Assembly: GCF_001949145.1 (NCBI RefSeq)
Contig: NW_019091717.1
Location: 105,111-144,378 of the forward strand
Length of the DNA: 39,268 nucleotides
DNA from: Acanthaster planci
Taxonomy: Eukaryota > Echinodermata > Asteroidea > Valvatida > Acanthasteridae
Direction: 5' to 3'
In this document: piece after piece, positions 31,675 to 39,268 of the stretch
Layout of the letters: each line of letters starts with the position of its first letter
Numbering within the stretch: the first letter of the stretch is position 1
Position numbers and translations under genes: made by a program
Notes under the pieces: generated by a model
Database searches by the model: none
What the model saw: only the letters and a program-made list of their open reading frames with translations
What the model was told of the DNA's origin: nothing

Positions 31675-31805
31675 CTGCAGCGATGAAAATAGAGCAGAGA
31701 TCAGTGATGGCGATCCTAGATTGTGGCGAAGCTAGAGAAAGCCGCCCGAATTCCATCTTGGGACCTGTACCTCCTAAGTCCCATAAAAACTACTAGAAAA
31801 GCATT

Positions 31806-32051
31806 TGTACGGAAGCATTGAAGCACGCAAGTACGGAAGCGTATAAGGGCCACTTTCAAAAAGAATTTTCAGGATGATACTATCTCGCCACGGTGAGTTA
31901 TAAGATCTTTCCGCGATTGATAGTTCACCACAGCGAATATTTCAATAGTTTCATAAGTCCTATTCAGTGCACTGTTTACAAATATATTTTTAGGATGAAA
32001 TGCATTGGGAGTTGGTTTTAGATTGCTAATTGGAACAAAAATGGATGTTAC
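31806..32051 (-). repeat. Inverted relative of the host repeat, with unoccupied foldback target
   Basis: In reverse-complement orientation this segment aligns with 35427-36165 and 37792-38559: shared words include GTAACATCC, CCAATTAGCAATCTAAAACC, CTGAATAGGACTTATGAAAC-type sequence, AAGATCTTATAAC and CTTCCGTAC. It lacks the roughly 470-bp foldback insertion and carries the 6-bp target once (CATAAG, 31952-31957). Divergence from the other two copies is clearly larger than between those two. Confidence 0.8.
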
Positions 32052-32639
32052 ATTTCAACTAAGCCTGTTTTCCAAGACAAAGACAACGAAATCTTATTTT
32101 GTGGTGTGAATTTCCACATTAAGATTTCATTTTCCTAGTGCTGAACACAAGCAAGTGGACTTGCAAGTTACATTAAATTTTGAACTTTTATCGGTCGAGA
32201 TTTATTAATTTATAGTTCTTAAAATGGGAGATTAAAAACAGTACTTCTACAAACCAAACGCATGAAACACATCACAGCTTTGGACGCTCGAACCAAAAAC
32301 AGTATAACTGCACATCTGTCATGCGCACCAAGCCGGAAGAGTCGACCCGTGTTCAGATGTTACAGATTCCATCCAGTCAGTTCTCGACCAAAAAATATGT
32401 TATGTATTTGCCCTTCCCAGCGCCCTGCACTGCATGGATGGTTTGTGACAAATAAACGTATGTGTCACGAGGTGAGATTAATTAATTGAGAGAAATACCT
32501 CTTATTTCATTTACGCAAAGGAGCCAAACATATTCTAAGTTAACACGAGTTGTGTGTTGAAAGAAAAAAAATTGATGATTTTATTTGGCCAGTGTTTTTT
32601 TAGGCAGTATTTTTATTTAAACTACACAGTTTCGCGGGA

Positions 32640-33328
32640 AGAACAGACAAACGCCATTGGATAGCCTAGAGCTCGATTCTTGCTTAAGTCCTTTCTTGGA
32701 AGGTCACCAGGGTTACACAACAAAAGGATTGAGGGTGTCGTAGGTAGAAACTTTGGTGGGGTTTAGAAACTTTTCGGGGTGTAGAGGACACTTGCGTCGG
32801 AGAGTCCGAGGAGAGGGTACGTCTTGCCAGCCTCGATGATTTCGCTGTAATTGAGACTGAGAACTGCGAGGAGCCAGCCAGTTGAGCTGAAGGACTTAAT
32901 GAAGTCAAGTGGAAGGTTCTTCTGTGAGTAAGGGAGGAAACACCAGTGTCAACTCGACCGGCGGTGTCCGAGAGGGTTAGGCCGGTGTTGTGTCCCGTAG
33001 GCTTCTCAGCAGCAAGACAGCCCGAGAGTTCCTGTCCGGCCAAGAAGAAAACTTACCATCGCTGCAGAGCCAGCAAGAATCCTTTATAGTTGTATGTTCA
33101 ATTAATCTTTATATAAATTGTGCAGCTATAACATTCAAACCCCAAAAGTCCCGGGCGCAAATCATATCATGTAACTATAACAACGAGATTGTAAATAGTT
33201 TTTTAAATAATAAATTTGTAAATAGGTTTCCGTAAAATATCGTTCAACTGGTGATTTATTTTGCGTGAGACTGTAAATAACTGCCGAAGGTTATGTCCAC
33301 GGGGTTGTTAGTAACCGGGGATGTGACA
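32640..33328 (-). mobile_element. Possible LTR or promoter-bearing repeat remnant
   Basis: On the minus strand the segment begins TGTCACATCCCCGG (ending at 33328 on the + strand), a start common in Gypsy/BEL-type LTRs. It contains TATATAAAG near 33113 and CTATAAAGG near 33085, and downstream a GC-richer transcribed-looking part. I found no matching target duplication and no partner LTR. The minus-strand open frame of 119 codons here has no recognised similarity. Confidence 0.25.
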
Positions 33329-34445
33329 GCATGGATGTGAGGTCAAAAGCCCTGGGGATTTCAATCCTGTTGATGAAAAGGTGTGTGTTAGGTTCGTTTT
33401 CACTTTCATTTTTTGCTACTGAAATCTCTCCTAAATCATAGCACATTTTAATGTTAGAATGGTATCAACATCAAGGTGTTGTCCGAAATGGCAACACATA
33501 TTTGCTAAAAATATGCATGGGCGTCGCCAGCATGGGGGGAGGGGCAAACTGTCTAGTTAAAACCATAACATTTAACTGCGGGAAGGTTTGGTGTTTTTTC
33601 TCTCAAGCAAATAATTATGTTCTATTTCATTTCTAATTTTCATTTCTTTGGCTGTTTTCTTTTTTCTTGTTTTTTTTTCTTTCTTTTCAGGGTCCCCCTT
33701 CACGGCGTTTATGTAAATAGGATTATTTAAAGTATAAATGAAAAGGCACCGTAACCCTTTCAACAGGCAGTCTACCAGGGAGTCAAAGTCGTCTACCCCA
33801 CTTGCAGATAGGGAAATTCATACCCCAAAAGAGATATCTTTTGTTTCCTTTTGTGTTGGGAATCAAGCTTGGATGAAATGTAACAGGCAAGTAGGAAGAT
33901 GATTCTACCGGGGGGGGGGGCAGAAAGTGGAATCTGTTTGTGGGGAGTTCAATGATGCATGTGATTGTGAGCGCGTAGCACGAAACCTGTACGGTGTGGG
34001 GTCGGCAAATTTTGTAAGGTTTCGTGCTCTATAGTGCATAAGCCTCTCTGGAAGGTTTTTTGAGCAATCGCTATTTTGAAATCAAATCCATGTTTGACAG
34101 TTTAAAAAAAGGTAAGTTAATTATCGTAAGATCTGATGTAATTATTAAATTTTCAAACAAAAAATGACATATCTTAAACTGCACGTTATGAAGGTGATCT
34201 TTTGTAAACTCGTAACAGGAAAAGTGTCTCACAGAAGCAATAAAAGAAACAAAATCAAGAACCCACATTTTGCTAAAGGGAATGGTGGTCACCTTAAAGT
34301 AAGCATTGGAAAGTCTAAAGGTTTTCTTTTAAGAAAAGAAAAAAAATCTTAAATTTTTGTGCACAGACCAGTTGCAATAAAGCTTTGCCAAAGATAACAT
34401 CACAAACTTGGTGACATGCATAAGCTTTAAATCTTTAAGTTTAAA
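33329..34445. other. Intronic sequence without recognised features
   Basis: 1.1 kb of A/T-rich sequence with homopolymer runs (a G run near 33910-33920, T/C runs near 33590-33690). No gene, RNA or defined element was recognised. Confidence 0.5.
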
Positions 34446-34449
34446 ATAG

Positions 34450-34749
34450 TGTAGCGGGACAGTTAATTATTGGCCAGTTGTAAGCATTACAGAAGTTTAT
34501 GGACGCTGGTACTCATGCTCAAGCTCCTCGTGTTGCGCACAAATTGTGTTGGGTGTTGGTACCCGGCGCGGGTATATAACCGCGTGGCTTGCGTGCGGTC
34601 TTCCCCTTCCGTCCCAGCGCTCTTTTAGACCGCTCGTAGGAGGCCGAGGCCCTACTCAGGGTACGTCCCCTTCCCAGGATCGCCCGAAGGAAGTCGCCTG
34701 CCCCAGGTGGACGACAACGTTGGCGAGTCTAGGGGAGGATTCCGCCACA
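34450..34749 (+). mobile_element. Solo LTR (Gypsy-like), 300 bp, target duplication ATAG
   Basis: The segment starts TGTAGCGGGAC and ends TTCCGCCACA, the TGT...ACA termini of LTRs. ATAG flanks it on both sides (34446-34449 and 34750-34753), a 4-bp target duplication typical of Gypsy-type elements. A TATATAA box at 34573-34579 sits where an LTR promoter should. There is no adjoining internal region or second LTR, so it is a solo LTR. The 3' part (from 34625) recurs in block B at 36965-37089 with the same ATAG after it, so both blocks share the insertion. Confidence 0.65.
34573..34579 (+). promoter_or_regulatory. TATA box of the solo LTR
   Basis: TATATAA in a GC-rich context (GCGGGTATATAACCGCG), 124 bp into the LTR. 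Activity is unknown. Transcription from it would run antisense to the MARVEL-like gene. Confidence 0.5.
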
Positions 34750-35526
34750 ATAGTATACGGAGATGTGTTTCAGTAAAACTTTTATTTACTTGAGGAATGC
34801 CCCCAAAATGAGTGGTAATAGTGAACACAATCTTACTTTGCCTCAACTATTAAAACATTCAAAGAAAGAAGCTTTTTGGATAAGAAGTGATGGCTCTATC
34901 TCATTCAGAGATGCTCTCTAGTATAGATTGATTTTGGGAATAAACTTTGGGTGCTTTCGATAAAACACAAAGTCATGTTTATTCGAGGGTGTGTCATTGT
35001 GGGATTTATTTCTACGCGGAGACTGTCGTGGAGCCTTGAGAGGGTAGAAATTATAGGAAGAACTTAAAATAATGCAGACAAGGGGGCCAGTTGCATCCGA
35101 ATCTGTTGTCGAGCTAGGTCTACGGCTTCGCTCCATTGGAAATACGCGGAGACACCGAGAAAACGGACCTCACCGTGAGCTCTGGAAGCCCGTTTTGAAA
35201 TGGGACTCCTCGTCGTTATTGGGCGCGGGAGGGACAGGAACCGCAAGATCCTGATTGACAGTGAATATCAAAATTTCCAGTTTCCAACACACAGCTACAA
35301 ATACTATCCACTCTAAAACTTCCCCTCTGAGAATGCAAGTTACAGAACTTTTTAAGGGGGGCCCAGCCCCCATTGTATTTTTTTGGGGGGGGGACTGGCG
35401 CCCGCCCCCGGTTCTTACCTCCGTGTGTAACATCCTTCTTTGTTCCAATTAGCAATCTAAAACCAAATTTCACTGCATTTCACCCTAAAAACACGTTTGA
35501 AAACGGCACGTTGAATAGGACTTATG

Positions 35527-35998
35527 TATGGTGTACTATTTACGACAAACATTTCTCTCTCTCGCCTCCCTCTAGGCGACGCAACCAGACAACGTGACGG
35601 CACGACGGCTCCCTTGCGTCGTGCCGTCGGGTCAAACCGTCGCCTTTTTGCCATTTCGTTTGTACACACACGTCGTGCGTCGCGTCGTTCCGTCGCCCGT
35701 CGTGTCGTGCTTCAGGCGACGCGATGCACGACACGACATACGACACGACAGCACGACGCAACGGAAGGGGCGACATTTAGGCAGAAAAAAATGCCACAAG
35801 GAAAGGACCTAAGACGGAACGACGCGACGCACGACGCGACGCGTCGTGTGTGTACAAACGAAATGGCAAAAATGCGACGGTTCGACGCGATGGCACGACG
35901 CAAGGGAGCCGTCGTGCCGTCGCGTCGTCTGGTTGTGTCGCCTGGAGGGAGGCAAGAGAGAGAGAGAGAGAAATGTTTGTCGTAAATAGTACACCATA
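35527..35998. mobile_element. Foldback element, copy A (472 bp), target duplication CTTATG
   Basis: The termini are TATGGTGTAC...GTACACCATA, flanked by CTTATG at 35521-35526 and 35999-36004. The arms, about 35527-35695 and 35814-35998, are inverted copies of each other through a CT/AG microsatellite and a long run of GTCGT/ACGAC-type words; a loop of about 118 bp has its own smaller palindrome (GTCGTGTCGTGC with GCACGACACGAC). No transposase gene is present. The long open frames here on both strands follow from the stop-poor GTCGT words and are not genes. The unoccupied site at 31952 confirms the boundaries. Confidence 0.88.
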
Positions 35999-36270
35999 CT
36001 TATGAAACTACTGAAATATTTGCTGCGGCGGGATATCAATTTGACGCCGCGGCAAGATCTTATAACACATTCAACGATTTCACTTAATATTATTTTATTT
36101 ATTTGATAACTCAAAGGTTTTTTTGGGGTTTTTTTTGCAAGTGGCATTTCCGTACTTCCGTACATTTGGTTAAACACTTTGACGTTGCTTTGCATCAGAT
36201 TTGATCATGTTCAAGTGATGATGGTTGATCGTCTTCATTTAAATATCGGTCCACTCGAAATCTAACTCAC

Positions 36271-36408
36271 AGCAGCAAAAGCCGAGCATCCGTAGTAATC
36301 ATGATACTGTCCAGACGGTAACGCTGTTCCAAACTTGGCAGCATAGTCTGCCATGACACAGGCCGAAATGAAGTGCATTACGGCCCACCAGACGTCATGA
36401 ACCAAATC
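36271..36408 (-). CDS. MARVEL-like protein, penultimate exon, copy A
   Basis: On the minus strand GTTTTCAG precedes 36408 and GTGAGT follows 36271, giving a 138-bp exon, phase 0 at both ends. It encodes DLVHDVWWAVMHFISACVMA (third membrane span of the MARVEL pattern), then DYAAKFGTALPSGQYHDYYG and CSAFAA. It joins in phase to VLGFALTALYLVSAAF in the terminal exon, producing the continuous fourth span CSAFAAVLGFALTALYLVSA. The similarity is at the level of hydrophobic pattern and small residues, so the family call is tentative. Earlier exons are not in the window. Confidence 0.6.
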
Positions 36409-36859
36409 CTGAAAACAGATGTGACATACAACTTATTACAAGTGCATATCGATAGACTGTTTATTGGTTGTTGTTTTTCGGGAAGGAGAGGTTTAAGTTT
36501 ACGACCCAGCAAGAAAGATTTTTGCCCTTATTTCTAAAAGACCGGTTAGAGATCAACACTCCGTTGAGTGAAATCACAATCATGGCAGTCAACTCACCAA
36601 CGTAACCCGCAATGATTGTCGTGATCTGTGTGAGAAGTCGATTATTCGCACTGTAGATAGCACGGGATTGTGCTCACAAAAGACTGGACTGCCAATCAAA
36701 TCTGCAACTTTGACCATGAAACACCCTTTTAATTATGATGTTACAGAGTATAGAATTTCCACACTGATATAAACTAGCAAATAAAATAAGTAGCGTCAGT
36801 GAATATCAGTGGTGTAAATTCAATCACTTCATTGACTTGTTTGTCCTTTCATCAGCTAT

Positions 36860-36860
36860 N
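36860..36860. other. Ambiguous base (N) at the block junction
   Basis: The only N in the window. It directly follows the last base of block A, which is where the window itself ends in block B. Confidence 0.98.
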
Positions 36861-36964
36861 TGAGTTATTTGTAACCAACCCCTTTGTTCGTGTGTGGTGA
36901 GCGCGAGAGAGTGTGCCCGGCGGTAGACTGCCCCGCAACGAGTCTGCTCCCCTGGCCTTTAGTA
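36861..36964. other. Spacer between the duplicated blocks
   Basis: 104 bp without a match in the corresponding place before block A. GC-rich, ending in TTAGAC that merges into the shared LTR sequence. It occupies the place of the LTR's 5' part and could be a diverged LTR variant or junction sequence. Confidence 0.6.
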
Positions 36965-37891
36965 TTAGACTGCTCGTAGGAGGCCGAGGCCCTACTCAGG
37001 GTACGTCCCTTTCCCAGGTTCGCCCGAAGGAAGTCGCCTGCCCCAGGTGGACGACAACGCTGGCGAGTCTATGGGAGGATTCCGCCACAATAGTGCACGG
37101 AGATGTGTTTCAGTAAAACTTTTATTTACTTGAGGAATGCCCCTAAAATGAGTGGTAATAGTGAACACAATCTTACTTTGCCTCAACTATTAAAACATTC
37201 CAAGAAAGTAGCTTTTTGGATAAGAAGTGATGGCTCTATCTCATTCAGAGATGCTCTCTAGTATAGATTGATTTTGGGAATAAACTTAGGGTGCTTTCGA
37301 TAAAACACAAAGTCATGTTTATTCGAGGGTGTGTCATTGTGGGATTTATTTCTACGCGGAGACTGTCGTGGAGCCTCGGGAGCGTAGAAATTATAGGAAG
37401 AACTTAAAATAATGCAGACAAGGGTACCAGTTGCATCCGAATCTGTTGTCGAGCTAGGTCTACGGCTTCGCTCCATTGGAAATACGCGGAGACACCGAGA
37501 AAACGGACCTCACCGTGAGCTCTGGAAGCCCGTTTCGAAATGGGACTCCTCGTCGTTATTGGGCGCGGGAGGGACAGGAACCGCAAGATCCTGATTGACA
37601 GTGAATATCAAAATTTCCAGTTTCCAATGGGATCTAACTAAAATTATCACACACAGCTACAAATACTATCCACTCTAAAACTTCCCCTCTGAGAATGCAA
37701 ATTACAGAACTTTTTAAGGGGGGCCTAGCCCCCACTGTATTTCGGGGGGGGGGACGGACTGGCCCCCGCCCCCCGGTTCCTACCTCCGTGTGTAACATCC
37801 CCCTTTGTTCCAAGTAGCAATCTAAAACCAAATTTCACTGCATTTCACCCAAAAAACACGTTTGAAAACGGCACGTTGAATAGGACTTATG

Positions 37892-38382
37892 TATGGTGTA
37901 CTATTTACGACAAACATTTCTCTCTCTCGCCTCCCTCCAGGTGACACAACCAGACAACGTGACGGCACGACAGCTCCCTTGCGTCGTGCCGTCGGGTCAA
38001 ACCGTCGCCTTTTTGCCATTTCGTTTGTACACACACGTCGTGCGTCGCGTCGTTCCGTCGCCCGTCGTGTCGCGCTTCAGGCGACGTGATGCACGACACG
38101 ACGTACGACACGACAGCACGACGCAACGGAAGGGGCGACATTAAGGCAGAAAAAATGCCACAAGGAAAGGACCTAAGACGGAACGACGCGACGGGCGACG
38201 GCACGACGCGACGCACGACGCGACACGTCGTGTGTGTACGAACGAAATGGCAAAAATGCGACGGTCCGACGCGATGGCACGACGCAAGGGAGCCGTCGTG
38301 CCGTCGCGTCGTCTGGTTGTGTCGCCTGGAGGGAGGCAAGAGAGAGAGAGAGAGAAATGTTTGTCGTAAATAGTACACCATA
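37892..38382. mobile_element. Foldback element, copy B (491 bp), target duplication CTTATG
   Basis: Same termini and same CTTATG duplications (37886-37891 and 38383-38388) at the same site in the host repeat as copy A. The extra length is in the GTCGT-word region of the right arm. Same site and same duplication mean copies A and B derive from one insertion. Confidence 0.88.
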
Positions 38383-38671
38383 CTTATGAAACTACTGAAA
38401 TATTTGCTGCGGCGGGATATCAATTTGACGCCGCTGCAAGATCTTATAACTTGCCGCGGCGAGATACACATTCAACGATTTCACTTAATATTATTTTATT
38501 TATTTGATAACAACTCAAATTTTTTTTTTTGCAAGTGGCCCTTCCGTACTTCCGTACATTTGGTTAAACACTTTCACGTTTGACGTTGCTTTGCATCAGA
38601 TTTGATCATGTTCAAGTGATGATGGTTGGTCATCTTCATTTAAATATCGGTCCACTTGAAATCTAACTCAC

Positions 38672-38809
38672 AGCAGCAAAAGCCGAGCATCCGTAGTTAT
38701 CTTGATACTGTCCAGACGGTAACGCTGCTCCAAACTTGGCAGCAAAGTCTGCCATGATACAGGCCGAAATGAAGTGCATTACGGCCCACCAGACGTTGTG
38801 AACCAAATC
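38672..38809 (-). CDS. MARVEL-like protein, penultimate exon, copy B
   Basis: A 138-bp exon with the same acceptor (GTTTTCAG) and donor (GTGAGT) as copy A, phase 0 at both ends. It encodes DLVHNVWWAVMHFISACIMA, DFAAKFGAALPSGQYQDNYG and CSAFAA. Seven bases differ from copy A and six of them change an amino acid (D/N, V/I, Y/F, T/A, H/Q, Y/N). Both copies could splice to the terminal exon, and including both would also keep the frame but would duplicate a membrane span. Confidence 0.58.
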
Positions 38810-39268
38810 CTGAAAACAGAGGTGACATACAACTTATTACAAGTGCATATCGATAGACTGTTTTTTGGTTGTTGTTTTTCGGGAAGGAGAGGTTTAAGTT
38901 TACGGCCCAGCAAGAAAGTTTTTTGCCCTTATTTCTAAAAGACCGGCTAGAGATCAACAGGCATCATCTCCGTTGAGTGAAATCACAATCATGGCAGTCA
39001 ACTCGTCAACGTAACCCGCAATGATTGTCGTGATCTGTGTGAGAAGTCGATTATTCGCACTGTAGATAGCACGGGATTGTGCTCACAAAAGACTGGACTG
39101 CCAATCAAATCTGCAACTTTGACCATGAAACACCCTTTTAGTTATGATGTTACAGAGTATAGAATTTCCACTCTGATATAAACTAAGAAATAAAATAAGT
39201 AGCGTCAGTGAATATCAGTGGTGTAAATTTAATCACTTCATTGACTTGTTTGTCCTTTCATCAGCTAC

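Larger units (their letters stand above)
31675..36270 (-). other. Intron of the MARVEL-like gene, repeat-rich
   Basis: This is the 4.6-kb interval between the penultimate exon (block A copy) and the terminal exon, spliced phase 0 to phase 0. It contains an inverted relative of the block's host repeat (31806-32051), a possible old LTR (about 32640-33328), a solo LTR (34450-34749), the left part of block A, and a foldback element. No other exon of the gene was recognised within it. Confidence 0.55.
34625..36859. repeat. Direct duplication, block A (2235 bp)
   Basis: This block aligns end to end with 36965-39268 in the same orientation, with roughly 2-5% substitutions in the parts compared by eye and a few indels. 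It contains the 3' part of the solo LTR, a foldback element and one copy of the 138-bp MARVEL-like exon. Its right end abuts the ambiguous base at 36860. Confidence 0.95.
36965..39268. repeat. Direct duplication, block B (2304 bp, runs to window end)
   Basis: Counterpart of 34625-36859. It holds the same LTR 3' end and ATAG (37090-37093), host repeat, foldback element and MARVEL-like exon. Differences include an insertion near 37630 (GGATCTAACT), extra GACGG/CGACG words in the foldback element, and retention of CTTGCCGCGGCGAGAT at about 38451-38466 that block A lacks and the inverted relative near 31886 retains in diverged form. Confidence 0.95.

Noticed and set aside
32684-33043. 119-codon minus-strand open frame
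   Set aside because: Ser/Thr-rich with no family similarity, and it lies inside a probable LTR-like repeat.
34808-34921. 37-codon + strand frame starting MSGNSEHN, also at 37148-37261 with one residue changed
   Set aside because: Both copies are in blocks that are nearly identical overall, so preservation is not evidence of selection. No family recognised and no start context.
35524-35985. Open frames of 153 codons (+) and others on both strands in the foldback element, and 188 codons (-) at 37905-38471
   Set aside because: They come from GTCGT/ACGAC words that lack stops in several frames. The peptides are Arg/Ser/His low-complexity mirror images on both strands, and the inverted-repeat structure explains the region.
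36599-36651. Possible extra minus-strand exon with a hydrophobic frame (LLTQITTIIAGYV) upstream of the copy A MARVEL-like exon
   Set aside because: Its GTGAGT donor is changed in block B, and its end phase does not fit the phase-0 exon at 36408.

Overview
The window is animal nuclear DNA: spliced genes with consensus GT/AG junctions, long introns, poly(A) signals, and intronic repeats including a tRNA-derived SINE with an (ATT)n tail, a solo LTR and small inverted-repeat elements. Protein similarity and repeat style suggest a marine invertebrate, probably a deuterostome such as an echinoderm, hemichordate or amphioxus. The species cannot be fixed from the sequence alone.

Left part (1-14.1 kb, + strand): the last four coding exons of the stimulatory G protein alpha subunit gene (GNAS), corresponding to about residues 240-394 of the human protein. 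They cover the guanine-binding NKQD loop, the TCA loop and the receptor-contacting C terminus ending in QYELL. The N-terminal exons lie left of the window. A 3' UTR of up to about 5.2 kb follows.

Middle part (16.06-28.7 kb, + strand): a complete nine-exon gene for regulator of microtubule dynamics protein 1 (RMDN1). All junction phases agree, giving 325 aa with an N terminus that looks like a mitochondrial presequence. A YY1-like motif overlaps the start codon. Its introns hold a degenerate TGTGAAAA-type repeat, a hAT-like non-autonomous element carrying an inverted repeat, and hairpins.

Right part (31.1-39.27 kb, - strand): the 3' end of a gene for a MARVEL-like four-membrane-span protein, convergent with RMDN1. 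Its terminal exon encodes the last membrane span and a tail with a 72-bp tandem repeat, and appears to have lost one base within that repeat. The preceding 138-bp exon occurs twice, inside a 2.2-2.3 kb block that is duplicated in direct orientation. Both exon copies splice in phase. The differences between them are nearly all amino-acid changing. An ambiguous base (36860) marks the end of block A, and the window ends at the equivalent point of block B, so a false duplication in the assembly must be weighed against true duplicated, possibly mutually exclusive, exons.

The most informative mobile-element observation is in the same block. Each copy carries a 472- or 491-bp foldback element made of GTCGT-type words, with arms of about 170-185 bp and a 6-bp target duplication CTTATG. 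A third, inverted relative of the host sequence at 31806-32051 has the unoccupied target, so the insertion boundaries can be read directly. The element is not assigned to a family here.
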